From positions 1-64,000 of the forward strand of contig PLNW01000138.1 of NCBI GenBank assembly GCA_003142855.1: 64,000 nucleotides of DNA, in the 5' to 3' direction. Shown here piece by piece: positions 24,894-34,154 of this stretch. Numbering within the stretch: position 1 is the first letter of the stretch; each line of letters starts with the position of its first letter. This stretch comes from Myxococcales bacterium (lineage in GTDB: Bacteria; Myxococcota_A; Polyangia; Fen-1088). Below the pieces are notes generated by a model. The model was given only the letters and a program-made list of their open reading frames with translations. It was not told where the DNA came from and did no database searches. The position numbers were made by a program, and so were the translations under genes.

Positions 24894-25593
24894 ATGACGA
24901 GAAACTCCGTCATTCAGAGCGGGCTGGCGTTGGTTGCATCCGCGCTGTGCGCGTGCAGCGGGCACGGAACAGACGGTGGGCAGACCGTCGAGGATGAGGA
25001 CGGCGGCACTGCGGTCGGCGGCACGTTCGTTCCCCAGGTCGGCCGCGTTCCCGACGCAGCCCCACCCTTCGGGCCCCTCGATCCCGTGCCCTGCGGCAGC
25101 ATGGGCCTGGGTTCGGTATTGGCTACGGCATTTTCACCTGACGGCACACTGTGATGCGGCTGAACTTAACCAGTTGGGTTTGGGCGGGGGGGCGATTTCC
25201 CTGTCCCCCAACAGGCAATTGGCGATTCCGCGCGAGGCTTCGGTTGAAATCCGCGAGCCGCTCGACGGGACCATCACAAACGTCATTTCGCAGGGGAACC
25301 TTTCCTACGTGTTTGCCGCCGCATTCTCGCCGGATGGCGAACGACTCGCGACAGCAGGGGGAACGCGTGGATACCCGGGATACAACGGCGTTCTCGACTA
25401 CAACATATATCTCTGGTACGTCCCGGACGGCTCTCTCATCTCACGGATGCAAGGGCATGTGGACGAGGTCCACGCCCTGGCGTTTTCCCCATTCACCTCG
25501 CCATCTTTCGGCGGGGCATTCGCGGTTTCTCGCGACACTTCCCGCATCGCTGCTGGTTCCGGCCCGATCGATCTCTGGTGCCGAACGCCGTAG
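24894..25593 (+). pseudogene. Frameshifted WD40/propeller-like lipoprotein
   Basis: The first frame (24894 to about 25150) begins MTRNSVIQSGLALVASALCACSG, a lipoprotein signal, and ends at LATAFSPDGTL followed by a stop. The sequence continues in another frame to 25593 with VFAAAFSPDGERLATAGG, YLWYVPDGSLISRMQGHVDE and VHALAFSPF, clear WD40-like blade motifs. A one-base insertion or two-base deletion near 25140 explains the break, and the propeller has too few blades, so the 3' end is also short. The gene is inactive unless the shift is a sequencing error. Confidence 0.6.
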
Positions 25594-25609
25594 CAAGACT
25601 GGCCGTTAA

Positions 25610-26447
25610 TCACGGCTGAACAGTGATCGCCCACAGCCCGTCTTTGTCGGACGCAATGGGCCCGCGCACGGTGAAGGTCACCAGCAGGGGAGAGTCAGCC
25701 GGGCATCCGGACGGCATCGCGATCTCCGTCGAGCTGGTTCCTCCCACCATTCCCCATCCCGGTTTCCACTTCGCATTCGGGGACAATGAAGCAGGGTTGG
25801 GGCAGGCCGGCGCAACCCAGAACGACGACACCGGCGAAGCCAGGGTACGCTCGTGCCCCGAGCGAAGGTCGTAGAGAACCAGATCGCCGGTCTGGTTCTG
25901 CGGCGAGAAGTGAACATTGGCGAGCACCAGACTGGGCCCGACCGCGACGGTGTCCACCTCTTCAGCCAGACGCCTGACTTGGAAAGCAGGGGCAGGCGCT
26001 GCGTAGAGGCTGGCACGCTCATACCCTCCTGGGAGAAGCATCCAACTCCGGCCACCCTTGGGCGTGGCCCAGAAGACCGCAGTCCCGGTCGCCGAATCGA
26101 AACTCGCCCCGTCGACCAAACCAGCGCGCGGATGTCGATGACGGCGCGCGGGCGATCGACGGGCGGCGCGGCTGTGCTGGCCGACACCAGTCCGCCCACA
26201 TAGCGTCCGAACTGCACCGGGTAGCTGCCCGGATAGAAGTCGAGTCGATCGATGAGAAGCGGATGGACGAGGGGGATGTCTCAGCGGCTGACCCCGCATC
26301 AAGCGCATCCTGAACGCCGCCGTCGGCATGGGCCGGCGACGTCAGCGTTCCTGAGTCAGCATCTTTCCCGGCGTCCAGAAATGGGCCGGCGAGCACCGTC
26401 GAGAAAACGACCGAGGACGCGAAAGCGCAAGTGCCTGCCAGGATCAA
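25610..26447 (-). pseudogene. Mosaic pseudogene with a TonB-receptor plug fragment
   Basis: Coding-like sequence moves through all three minus-strand frames. The 5' part (26447 to about 26290) has a signal-like MILAGTCAFASSVVFSTVLA and an Asp/Gly-rich linker. The middle (about 26300-26110) reads DRLDFYPGSYPVQFGRYVGG, followed by LVSASTAAPP, the plug-barrel junction of TonB-dependent outer membrane receptors. The 3' part (to 25610) reads GPSLVLANVHFSPQNQTGDL and ends WAITVQP, a propeller-like secreted domain. It appears to be parts of unrelated genes joined by recombination. It is convergent with the other decayed propeller gene. Confidence 0.5.
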
Positions 26448-26595
26448 GATAGGATCACAACCCGGCTGAATCGTGGCAGCGGTGGAAAGAAATTGTCAAG
26501 CAGCGGAATAGCCCCGCAGTTCCACGGGCCCGGCCCGGTTTCTCCGTTGCGGTTGGGCAGCCGCGCGCGCAAGAGTATGATTCGGTAGGAGTTGC

Positions 26596-27954
26596 ATGAT
26601 GCAGATCGAGAAAGGCGTCGACAAGATCGTCAAGACCATCCGGCTTATGATCCTGGACCAGCCGGGCTACCTGGGTCGCGTGGCCACCGCGGTCGGCAAT
26701 GCCGGCGGCAACATCACGGATTTGCACCTGGTCTCGTACGGGGTCGAGTACAACACCCGCGACCTGACCCTGTTCATCGACGACGAGGCGCAGCTGCAGG
26801 AGGTGCTGGCCGAGATCGGCAAGGTCGAGGGCGTGATCATCTCCGAGATCATCGACCCGGTTCTGGAGATGCACCGGGGCGGCAAGATCCAGGTCAAGAG
26901 CCGGGTTCCGCTCGACGGCCTGGCAACCCTGCGCAAGATCTACACGCCGGGCGTGGCCAAGGTGTGCAAGCTGATCGAGCAGACGCCCGAGCTGAAGTAC
27001 GAATACACCGCGATCGGAAACACGGTGGCCATCGTCACCAATGGCACGGCCATTCTGGGCCTGGGCGACATCGGGCCAGTGGCCGGCATGCCTGTGATGG
27101 AGGGCAAGGCGGTCCTGTTCGATGCGCTGGTCGGCATCAATGGCGTGCCCATTCTGCTGGCCACCAAGGACGTCGAAGAGATCATCCGCACCGTCGCGAT
27201 CATCGCGCCCACCTTCGGCGCCATCAAGCTAGAGGACATCAAGGCGCCCGAGTGCTTCGAGATCGAGACCCGCCTCGATGCCATGCTGGACATCCCGGTC
27301 ATGCACGACGACCAGCACGGCACCGCCACCGTGGCCCTGGCTGCGCTGCTCAACGCCACTAAGTACGTGGGCAAGCCCTTCCGCAACGACTGCGTGGGCA
27401 TGGTCGGCCTGGGCGCGGCCGGCATCGGCATCTCGAAGTTGCTGATTGCCTACGGCGTGAAGCGCATGGTGGGCACTGACATCAACCCGAACGCCATGGA
27501 GATCTTTGAGAAGGCCGGCGGTTCGCCCATGTCGCTCGACGAGCTGATGAAGACCGCCGACATCGTGATCGGCGTGACCGGGGTGGCCGGTCTGCTCAAG
27601 CCCGCCATGATTCGCAAGGGGCAGATCATTTTGGCGCTCTCCAATCCGCGGCCCGAGATCTCGCCCGAGGACGCGCGCGCGGCCGGCGCGGCCTTTGCCG
27701 CCGACGGACGCAGCGTGAACAACGGGCTGGCTTTCCCTGGGATCTTTCGCGGCGCCCTCAATGCCCGCGCCCGGTCGATCTGCAACCGCATGAAGATCGC
27801 CGCCGCGCGCACCATCGCGTCCTTCGCCGCCACCGGCGAGCTGGTGCCGTCGATGCTCAATCTGGACATGCACAAGGCGGTGGCCCAGGCCGTGGAACGC
27901 GCCGCCTTCGAGGCCGGTGTGGCCCAAGCCCGCAGCCCCGACGTGCCCGAGTAG
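26596..27954 (+). CDS. NAD(P)-dependent malic enzyme with N-terminal ACT domain
   Basis: Residues 1-90 form an ACT regulatory domain (IRLMILDQPGYLGRVATAVG), followed by a malic enzyme with LRKIYTPGVAKVCKLI (catalytic Tyr), MHDDQHGTATVALAALLNAT and the Rossmann motif VGLGAAGIGISKLL. It decarboxylates malate to pyruvate, giving NAD(P)H and an anaplerotic link to the TCA cycle. The ACT domain implies allosteric control, perhaps by an amino acid. At 452 residues it is the short bacterial form plus ACT. The ATG at 26596 or 26599 follows GGAGTTG. It stands alone between a pseudogene and a convergent gene. Confidence 0.92.
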   Translation: MMQIEKGVDKIVKTIRLMILDQPGYLGRVATAVGNAGGNITDLHLVSYGVEYNTRDLTLFIDDEAQLQEVLAEIGKVEGVIISEIIDPVLEMHRGGKIQVKSRVPLDGLATLRKIYTPGVAKVCKLIEQTPELKYEYTAIGNTVAIVTNGTAILGLGDIGPVAGMPVMEGKAVLFDALVGINGVPILLATKDVEEIIRTVAIIAPTFGAIKLEDIKAPECFEIETRLDAMLDIPVMHDDQHGTATVALAALLNATKYVGKPFRNDCVGMVGLGAAGIGISKLLIAYGVKRMVGTDINPNAMEIFEKAGGSPMSLDELMKTADIVIGVTGVAGLLKPAMIRKGQIILALSNPRPEISPEDARAAGAAFAADGRSVNNGLAFPGIFRGALNARARSICNRMKIAAARTIASFAATGELVPSMLNLDMHKAVAQAVERAAFEAGVAQARSPDVPE

Positions 27955-28020
27955 TTTCATCTATCCGCAGAAAAACTCGCCCAATATCACCGTGCTCGAC
28001 TACACGCTGAAATAGCCTCA

Positions 28021-28560
28021 CTACTTTTTCTGGTAGGTGCCAACCAACTCGGCCTGCGCCAGCACATGCCCTTGCATGGCTTTCTCCACTTGCGCCTTGG
28101 TCGGCCGTTTGAGATCCGGCAGCATGGCATCGAGCGCGTAGAGTTTGAAAAAGTAGCGGTGGCGGCCGACGGGCGGACAAGGACCGCGCCAACCCGTGCG
28201 CTTCCAATCGTTGAGGCCGTCGAGCGCGCCGGCCGGCAAGGTTCCTCCCGCCGCCAGTCCACGCGTTGAAGCGGACAGGTTGTAGACCACCCAGTGCACC
28301 CACGTCATTTTCGGTGCGGCGGGATCAGGCGCGTCCGGATCGTCGACAATCAGGACGAAGCTCTTGCTCGCCGCCGGCACGTCGGTCCACGCCAGCCCCG
28401 GCGCACGATCCGGCCCTTCACAGGTGTGAACCGTGGGGATTTCTCCCTTGGCCGAAAAATCAGGCGAAGTCAGATGCATGGTACGACCTCCCGGAGCGGC
28501 ACCAGCCGCAAACACCAAGAACATCGAAGCGAAAGCGGAGAACCACAGCTTCATTGTCAA
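28021..28560 (-). CDS. YbhB/YbcL-family (PEBP-like) exported protein
   Basis: A 179-residue protein with a signal peptide (MKLWFSAFASMFLVFAAGAA) and the phosphatidylethanolamine-binding fold: GEIPTVHTCEGPDRAPGLAW, IVDDPDAPDPAAPKMTWVHW (the DPDxP ligand-pocket motif) and GPCPPVGRHRYFFKLYALD. Bacterial members are small periplasmic proteins of uncertain ligand. It is convergent with the malic enzyme gene, with 66 bp between the stops. Either of two Met codons at the start (28560 or 28554) is possible. Confidence 0.9.
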   Translation of the reverse strand: MTMKLWFSAFASMFLVFAAGAAPGGRTMHLTSPDFSAKGEIPTVHTCEGPDRAPGLAWTDVPAASKSFVLIVDDPDAPDPAAPKMTWVHWVVYNLSASTRGLAAGGTLPAGALDGLNDWKRTGWRGPCPPVGRHRYFFKLYALDAMLPDLKRPTKAQVEKAMQGHVLAQAELVGTYQKK

Positions 28561-28611
28561 TCAACTCCCCAAACAAGAATACCGCAATCCAAGCCAAGGT
28601 CATCGGCAAAG

Positions 28612-28660
28612 ACTCTCCGGCTCTGTGTCCTCCCCTCTCCCCTCTGTGTTCTCAGCAGCC
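28612..28660 (+). repeat. Dispersed CTCTGTG-type repeat (copy B)
   Basis: The stretch contains CTCCCCTCTCCCCTCTGTGT and TCTCAGCAGCC, matching copies at 12489, 42300, 45522 and 53391. It lies between the PEBP gene and the 3' end of tex and may reach close to the tex stop codon. Confidence 0.65.
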
Positions 28661-28703
28661 TGCCGTCGTGCAGATGAACTCGCTCGTCTCCTCGCAGCCC
28701 CAA

Positions 28704-31088
28704 TCAAGAGTTCTTCAGTTTCTCCAACCCCGCGAACGGGTTGTTGAAGGGCTTCTTGGGTTGTGGCGGCGGCACCGGGGTGCGCGTGGCTTGCGGTCGG
28801 GCGCTGCCGCGACGGTCGTCCTTCGGGCTGCTGGCCTGTTCGCCTTGCCCGCGCGTGCCCTCCGCCCCCGATTTCATGGAGAGCGCGATCTGCTGCTTGT
28901 CCAGCTTCACCTCGATCACGCGCACGCTGACGTGGTCGCCGGCGCTCACCACCTCGCGCGGGTCTTTCACGAAACGGTCGGCGAGCTGGGAGATGTGCAC
29001 CAGCCCGTCCTGGTGCACGCCAATGTCGACAAAGGCACCGAAGTTGGTGACGTTGGTCACGATGCCAGGGCAGACCATGCCGGGTTGTAGATCGTCGAGG
29101 GTGTGGATGTCCTGGCGGTAGGAGAACGGGGCGAAGCTTTCGCGTGGGTCGCGGCCCGGCTTTTCCAGTTCGGCGATGATGTCGGCGAAGGTGAAGGCGC
29201 CCAGTTCCTTTTCCAGCTCGCGCGCTTGCTTGACCAACTTGACCCCTGCGCCCAGCAGGCCGGCCACTGGAACGTGCAGCTGGCCTGCCAGCTTTTCCAG
29301 CACCGCATAGCGCTCGGGGTGCACGCCGGTGTTGTCGAGCGGGTTCTCGCCTTCGGGAATGCGCAGAAAGCCCGCCGCCTGCTCAAAGACCTTTGCGGAA
29401 AAGCGCGGCACCTCCAGCAAGGCGGTGCGCGAACGAAATAGGCCCTTTTTCCCTCGGTGCTCGACCATGGCTTTGGCCAGGCCCGGGCCGATTCCCGACA
29501 CATGGCCGAGCAAATGATACGAGGCCGTGTTCAGGTTCACGCCCACCTGGTTCACGCAAGAATCCACCACCACATCCAGGCTCTTTTTCAGCGCGGCGGG
29601 CGAGACATCGTGCTGGTACTGGCCCACGCCGATGCTCTTGGGATCGACCTTCACCAGCTCGGCCAGGGGATCCTGCAGGCGGCGCGCGATGGAGATGGCG
29701 CCGCGGACCGTGAGGTCGAGATCGGGGAATTCCTCACGGGCCACGTCGCTGGCGCTGTACACGCTGGCTCCCGATTCACTGACCATGACCACGGGCGCGC
29801 GCAGGCCCGCCTCGTCCAGCACCTTGCGCACGAAGGCCTCAGTTTCGCGGCCCGCGGTGCCATTGCCCACCGCCACCGCGCGGATGCCGCCCTCCTTGAC
29901 CAGCTTGGCCAGGATGGCGCCGGCCGCGACCAAGCCCGACGGAGTCTCCAGGTGCATGACCGTGCTGCCCAGGTATTTGCCTGAATCGTCCACCACAGCC
30001 AGTTTGCAGCCGGTGCGCAGGCCCGGGTCCACGCCCAGCACCGCCTTGGGCCCAAAGGGCGCTGACAAGAGCAGCTTTCGCACGTTCTCGGCGAACACTT
30101 TGATGGCCGCCTCGTCGGCGATCTCGCGCAGGGCTTTGTGCACCTCGTTCTCGATGGCCGGGATCACGTGCACGCGCAGGGCAAAGCGCGCCGCCTTCTT
30201 CAGCAACGGCGCGCCCGCGAAATCGGGCCTGCTGCACGCGGCGGCTTCAAAGCCGTGCAGCAACTCTTCGACCAAGGGATCAGCCGGGCCGCCGGCGCGC
30301 GGTTTGGCCGCCAGGTCAGCAGGCGCAGGCGGCGTGGGCCCGCCGAGGGTCATCACAAGCTCTTCTTCCATCCAGCCCCGCCGCATGGCCAGGTAGCGGT
30401 GCGAGTTCTCCGGCCTGAGCAGGTTTCGCACCGGCTCCTCGAAGCTGAAGTAGTTCTCGAACTTGCTGGCAGGCTTGGCCTTGTCGCCCTGGCGAGTCTT
30501 GGCAAACCCGTCGTCGAAATAGCGCGTGCGCACTGTGCTGCGCAGACCGGCGTCTTCCGACAGGCGCTCGACCAGGATCTCGACCGCGCCGTTCAAGGCC
30601 GCGTCTACGTCGGGCACGCCCTTTTCCGGATCGCAGAACGCGCTGGCGTGGCCGTCGGGAGTTTCACCCTGGCTGGGCGCGATGATCCCGTGGCCGCAAT
30701 CCCACAGCCAGTCGGCCAGAGGCTGCAGCCCCGCTTCGCGTGCGATCACCGCCTTGGTCTTGCGCTTCTGCTTGTAGGGCAGATACAGATCCTCCAGCGC
30801 CGTCATGTCGAAGGTGCCCAGGATCTTGTCGCGCAGCTCAGGCGTCAGCTTGCCCTGGCGCTCGATCTCCTCGACGATATACGCCTGCCGCTTGACGATG
30901 TCGTCCCACGACTCCTTGCCGTCGATGACCGCGCGGATGGCCACCTCGTCGAGAGCGCCGGTCTGTTCCTTGCGATAGCGCGCGATGAACGGCACCGTGG
31001 CCCCACCCTCGGCCAGACGGAGCACCGCCGTGGCGCCCGCAATGGGGATCTGTGGATTGCGCGCGGCGAACCAAGCCTCGAAGGTCAT
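28704..31088 (-). CDS. tex: Tex, S1-domain RNA-binding transcription factor
   Basis: Started at 31088 (MTFEAWFAARNPQIPIAGAT), the 794-residue protein has the Tex order: N-terminal helical Tex domain, YLPYKQKRKTKAVIAREAGL, the RNase H-like core ILAKLVKEGGIRAVAVGNGT, helix-hairpin-helix LLGHVSGIGPGLAKAMVEHR, and an S1 domain GIVTNVTNFGAFVDIGVHQD. Tex binds nucleic acid and influences transcription, with roles in stress and toxin expression in other bacteria. A Lys/Pro-rich tail of about 50 residues (PPPQPKKPFNNPFAGLEKLK) follows the S1 domain. Length is normal. Confidence 0.93.
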   Translation of the reverse strand: MTFEAWFAARNPQIPIAGATAVLRLAEGGATVPFIARYRKEQTGALDEVAIRAVIDGKESWDDIVKRQAYIVEEIERQGKLTPELRDKILGTFDMTALEDLYLPYKQKRKTKAVIAREAGLQPLADWLWDCGHGIIAPSQGETPDGHASAFCDPEKGVPDVDAALNGAVEILVERLSEDAGLRSTVRTRYFDDGFAKTRQGDKAKPASKFENYFSFEEPVRNLLRPENSHRYLAMRRGWMEEELVMTLGGPTPPAPADLAAKPRAGGPADPLVEELLHGFEAAACSRPDFAGAPLLKKAARFALRVHVIPAIENEVHKALREIADEAAIKVFAENVRKLLLSAPFGPKAVLGVDPGLRTGCKLAVVDDSGKYLGSTVMHLETPSGLVAAGAILAKLVKEGGIRAVAVGNGTAGRETEAFVRKVLDEAGLRAPVVMVSESGASVYSASDVAREEFPDLDLTVRGAISIARRLQDPLAELVKVDPKSIGVGQYQHDVSPAALKKSLDVVVDSCVNQVGVNLNTASYHLLGHVSGIGPGLAKAMVEHRGKKGLFRSRTALLEVPRFSAKVFEQAAGFLRIPEGENPLDNTGVHPERYAVLEKLAGQLHVPVAGLLGAGVKLVKQARELEKELGAFTFADIIAELEKPGRDPRESFAPFSYRQDIHTLDDLQPGMVCPGIVTNVTNFGAFVDIGVHQDGLVHISQLADRFVKDPREVVSAGDHVSVRVIEVKLDKQQIALSMKSGAEGTRGQGEQASSPKDDRRGSARPQATRTPVPPPQPKKPFNNPFAGLEKLKNS

Positions 31089-31174
31089 TTGCACGGCCCG
31101 ACGATAACCAAAACCGCGTTCCAAGAAAGGCTTGATCTTCACAAAGGGTCGTCACCGCCCGCGCGCGTTCGTAG

Positions 31175-31193
31175 GGGCGACCTGCGGTCGCCC
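31175..31193. repeat. GGGCGACC palindrome (REP-like), single copy
   Basis: GGGCGACCTGCGGTCGCCC is a perfect 8-bp inverted repeat with a 3-base loop, preceded by GTAG. The same unit occurs three times at 38783-38880. It sits upstream of tex and the ATPase gene, in the divergent intergenic region. Confidence 0.8.
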
Positions 31194-31327
31194 ACCCCCG
31201 TCTCCAGTTCCTCCTTCATTCGTGGCACAGCCGGGAGTACCATCCCAGAGCGTCATCCATCACCTTCAAGCGCCGTGAAAGTGATCGACGAGCGTGGTAA
31301 CGAGCAGATGAGAGGCGAGAAGCTGTC

Positions 31328-32431
31328 ATGATCGAATCCTTCCGCATCCAGAATTTCCGCTGCTTTGCCGATCTGACCATCGGTCCGCTCGGCCGCGTGA
31401 ACCTGATCACCGGCAAGAACAACGCCGGGAAGACCGCCCTGCTGGAGGCGCTGTTCCTCTATTCCGGCAAGACGGGGGAATCGGGCCGCTGGCTCGAACT
31501 CGTGGGAAGAAGCTCACCCAGGCACCCATCCGCGAGCGCAAATGCCGAGGTGGAGGGCATCAAATGGTTGTTTCGCAACCGGCAGCAGGCTCCGGATGCT
31601 GGCATTGTGATGGAGGGCGTCCCCCAAGGGGGCAAGGCCAGCCGGCTCTCGGCCCGTATCTTGGCCGACCATCCGCCGCTTCCCGGCTCCGAGGACTCCG
31701 AGGACTCCGAGGGTGAGCACTGGCATGGACTGCAGAAATCACTGCTCCTTGGGGAGGATATCCATCGGGAAACTCTGGTCATCGAGTTGGTGGAGGATAA
31801 CCAGCGCCACGAAGCCAAAATCCGTCTGGCGAGTGGCGCCAGTTGGTCGACCACCGGCCAGCGGGGAACAGGCGAGGCGCTTCCTTGTCGCTTCCTTCCC
31901 CCCGCATCGAAAGAGTATGAAAAGGATCTCAACCGGTTCAGCCAGTTGAAAGGCGAAAAGCGTGATCGCCCGTTGATAGACGCACTAAGGCTGTTTGAAC
32001 CACGACTGTCTGATCTTCAAATCCTGGTGGCCCCGGAGGTAGCCTTGCATGGCGAAATTGGAATAGGCCGAATGCTTCCGATCTCGCTTATGGGCGATGG
32101 CGTGCAGCGACTGGCCTCCATCCTGATGGCCGGCATCGCTGCGTCCAAGGGATTCCTGCTCCTCGACGAAGTCGAAAACGGTATCCACCACTCCGTCCTG
32201 AAGCAGGTCTTTGAAGTCATCGGCCACGCTGCCCGGGAGAATGACGTCCAGATATTCGCCACCACGCACAGCTACGAGTGCATCCAGGCTGCCCAGGCTG
32301 CTTTTGCTGGCGAGCATGCGAACGATTTGCGATTGCACCGACTGGAGATGGTCAAGGGAGAGTTGAAGGCGATCACGTACCCCGGTGATGTCTTGCAAGC
32401 TGCTCTCGACATGGAACGCGAGGTCCGTTGA
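31328..32431 (+). CDS. OLD-like AAA ATPase (RecF/ABC type)
   Basis: A 367-residue ABC-type ATPase. Its start is IESFRIQNFRCFADLTIGPL, the Walker A is ITGKNNAGKTALLEALFLYS (about residues 27-46), the signature region is MGDGVQRLASILMAG, Walker B is GFLLLDEVENGIHH and the H-loop is FATTHSYECIQAA. This is the AAA_15/AAA_21 organisation found in OLD nucleases and in defence ATPases such as the PARIS A subunit. It ends by a 4-bp overlap with a TOPRIM-like gene, so the two products probably form one complex. Substrate (DNA, RNA or a phage protein trigger) is unknown. Confidence 0.85.
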   Translation: MIESFRIQNFRCFADLTIGPLGRVNLITGKNNAGKTALLEALFLYSGKTGESGRWLELVGRSSPRHPSASANAEVEGIKWLFRNRQQAPDAGIVMEGVPQGGKASRLSARILADHPPLPGSEDSEDSEGEHWHGLQKSLLLGEDIHRETLVIELVEDNQRHEAKIRLASGASWSTTGQRGTGEALPCRFLPPASKEYEKDLNRFSQLKGEKRDRPLIDALRLFEPRLSDLQILVAPEVALHGEIGIGRMLPISLMGDGVQRLASILMAGIAASKGFLLLDEVENGIHHSVLKQVFEVIGHAARENDVQIFATTHSYECIQAAQAAFAGEHANDLRLHRLEMVKGELKAITYPGDVLQAALDMEREVR

Positions 32432-33039
32432 TGCCGCCCAAGAGCAGGGGATTGGAGAGGCAGCACCTCATAGTCACGGAAGGGCGCGACGACCAGATCG
32501 TCGTAGAAAGCCTGGCGGCGAGGGAGGGGGCATCACATGTGCAGGTCATGCACTGTCAGGGCAGGGACAATCTTGAAAACAAGATCAGGGCTGTGGCCGC
32601 CGAGTCCGGCTTTCGAAGCCTCGTCTCGCTCGGTATCGTCCTGGACGCCGAAGAATCGGCCGCAGCCACGCAGACCTCCATTGAAGCGGCACTGAAGGCA
32701 GCCGGCCTCGGCTCGGGGACAGACCAGCCCAGAGTCCGCATGCATGTCGTCCAGCGGCCGGACGGCAAAGGGATGATGGAGGACATCTGTCTGGCCTCGC
32801 TCTCCGGCCGTCCGGTCATGGAATGCGTCGATGCCTACTTGATCTGTTGCAATGAGCGCGGACAGACCGATCCAGCCAACTCCAGCAAGGCCCGATTCCA
32901 GGCATGGCTCTCCTCGCAGCCATTGAAGAGCGGCCAGTGGTACTTCTTGGGAACCGCTATCGAGTCAGACCTCCTGGACCTCGGCCATCCCGCATTCGAT
33001 CCACTGCGCGCCTTTGTCCGCGCGGTGGCCGAAATGTGA
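32428..33039 (+). CDS. DUF3226/TOPRIM-like partner of the OLD-like ATPase
   Basis: The 203-residue protein begins with RQHLIVTEGRDDQIVVESLA, where Glu17 and Asp20-21 match the first TOPRIM motif, followed near residue 70 by LGIVLDAEES, the acidic second motif. This is the DUF3226 arrangement, related to the nuclease half of OLD proteins. Overlap with the ATPase gene (ATGA) implies translational coupling. Split ATPase plus TOPRIM units act as abortive-infection defence in characterised cases; here that role is inferred from organisation. It could also work in DNA repair. Confidence 0.75.
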   Translation: MMPPKSRGLERQHLIVTEGRDDQIVVESLAAREGASHVQVMHCQGRDNLENKIRAVAAESGFRSLVSLGIVLDAEESAAATQTSIEAALKAAGLGSGTDQPRVRMHVVQRPDGKGMMEDICLASLSGRPVMECVDAYLICCNERGQTDPANSSKARFQAWLSSQPLKSGQWYFLGTAIESDLLDLGHPAFDPLRAFVRAVAEM

Positions 33040-33120
33040 CGGCCGTCACGGCACCTGGCGCCACCAGAACGTGCGGGACGTGGCCCTGGGCATTCTCACA
33101 ATGCCCCAACCGGGTGTACT

Positions 33121-34116
33121 GTGAATTGCGTGAACGGACGGCCGCCGAACATTCTCTGCGCAAGTACCGTGCTGGCGCTGGCCACGCTTGGAAATGCACG
33201 TCTGGTTCACGCCGACCAGGCCGGGACACTCACATTCTCGTGGCAGGCGCCTACGGGCTGTCCTTCACGCGGCCAAGTAAGCGGCGAGATTGCGCGCCTT
33301 TTGGGTGGCGAGATCCGCGTTCCTCAGGGTGGCGACATCACGGCGCGCGCGGCGGTGGAACATGGGCTGACCTGGTCGCTGGCCATGGACACCGAATTGG
33401 CAGGCCGACCAGGACGGCGGTCGCTTGAGGCCGCTTCTTGCCAGGATCTCGCCAATGCGGCGGCTCTCATCATCGCACTGATGATTGATCCAGACGCAGT
33501 GGCTGCCCATGCGACGCCGCCTCAGCCAGTGGCTGCGCCGCCGCCAGTGACTCCGCCTGAGCCTGATCCCGGTCCCGCGCCCAAAAGTAGGCCGCGCGCT
33601 GTGGAGTTCCTTGTGGGCATTCACGCGGCCGGCAGCTATGGAACCCTGCCATCCATTGACATCGGTGTGGGCGGCGGGATCGGCCTGGCCGGGCGACGCT
33701 GGCGCGCGGAGCTGCGCGGAAGCTACGGCTTGCGTCGCGATCAGAAGGCCTGGGCGGCGGCGCCTGCTGGTGCCTACGGCCAGTTCAACTTCTGGGCCGT
33801 CGCTTTCGCGGGATGCTTCAATATCGGCAGGGAGAGTCTGGCCTTCGGCCCCTGCGCCGATGCTGAGGTCGGCGTCACCTCGGCCAAGGGTTTTGGCGTG
33901 AGCCAAAGCCTCCCGGCCGACACCCTCTGGTCGGCCTTGGGCGCAGGCGGCTATGCGGCAATCTCGCTTGGTCGCCACCTCGGTCTTCCCCTGCACCTGG
34001 ACGTGTTGGCGCCCCTACGGCGTTCCGAGTTTGTGTTCAAGAATGAGCCAAAGCGAGTTTTTCAGGCCCCGGCCGTTGGGGTTCGCATGAGCGCCGGAAT
34101 CGAGCTGCGTTTTTAG
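33121..34116 (+). CDS. Exported protein with beta-rich C-terminal domain
   Basis: A GTG-started 331-residue protein with a signal peptide (NILCASTVLALATLGNARLV), an N-terminal domain with FSWQAPTGCPSRGQVSGEIA, a Pro-rich linker (about 135-160) and a C-terminal half of alternating Gly/hydrophobic strands (IDIGVGGGIGLAGRRWRAEL, to GVRMSAGIELRF) that ends in Phe like an outer membrane beta-barrel. Such proteins commonly precede ECF sigma factor genes in Myxococcota. It is followed by the sigma factor after 38 bp, on the same strand. Role unknown. Confidence 0.65.
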   Translation: MNCVNGRPPNILCASTVLALATLGNARLVHADQAGTLTFSWQAPTGCPSRGQVSGEIARLLGGEIRVPQGGDITARAAVEHGLTWSLAMDTELAGRPGRRSLEAASCQDLANAAALIIALMIDPDAVAAHATPPQPVAAPPPVTPPEPDPGPAPKSRPRAVEFLVGIHAAGSYGTLPSIDIGVGGGIGLAGRRWRAELRGSYGLRRDQKAWAAAPAGAYGQFNFWAVAFAGCFNIGRESLAFGPCADAEVGVTSAKGFGVSQSLPADTLWSALGAGGYAAISLGRHLGLPLHLDVLAPLRRSEFVFKNEPKRVFQAPAVGVRMSAGIELRF

Positions 34117-34154
34117 TAACGGATTCGCGGCGGTTCGGGAACCAAACTATCATC

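Noticed and set aside
27958-28014. Short open stretch reading YPQKNSPNITVLDYTLK before a stop
   Set aside because: Looks protein-like but is only about 19 codons, has no start and no recognised family; could be a remnant.
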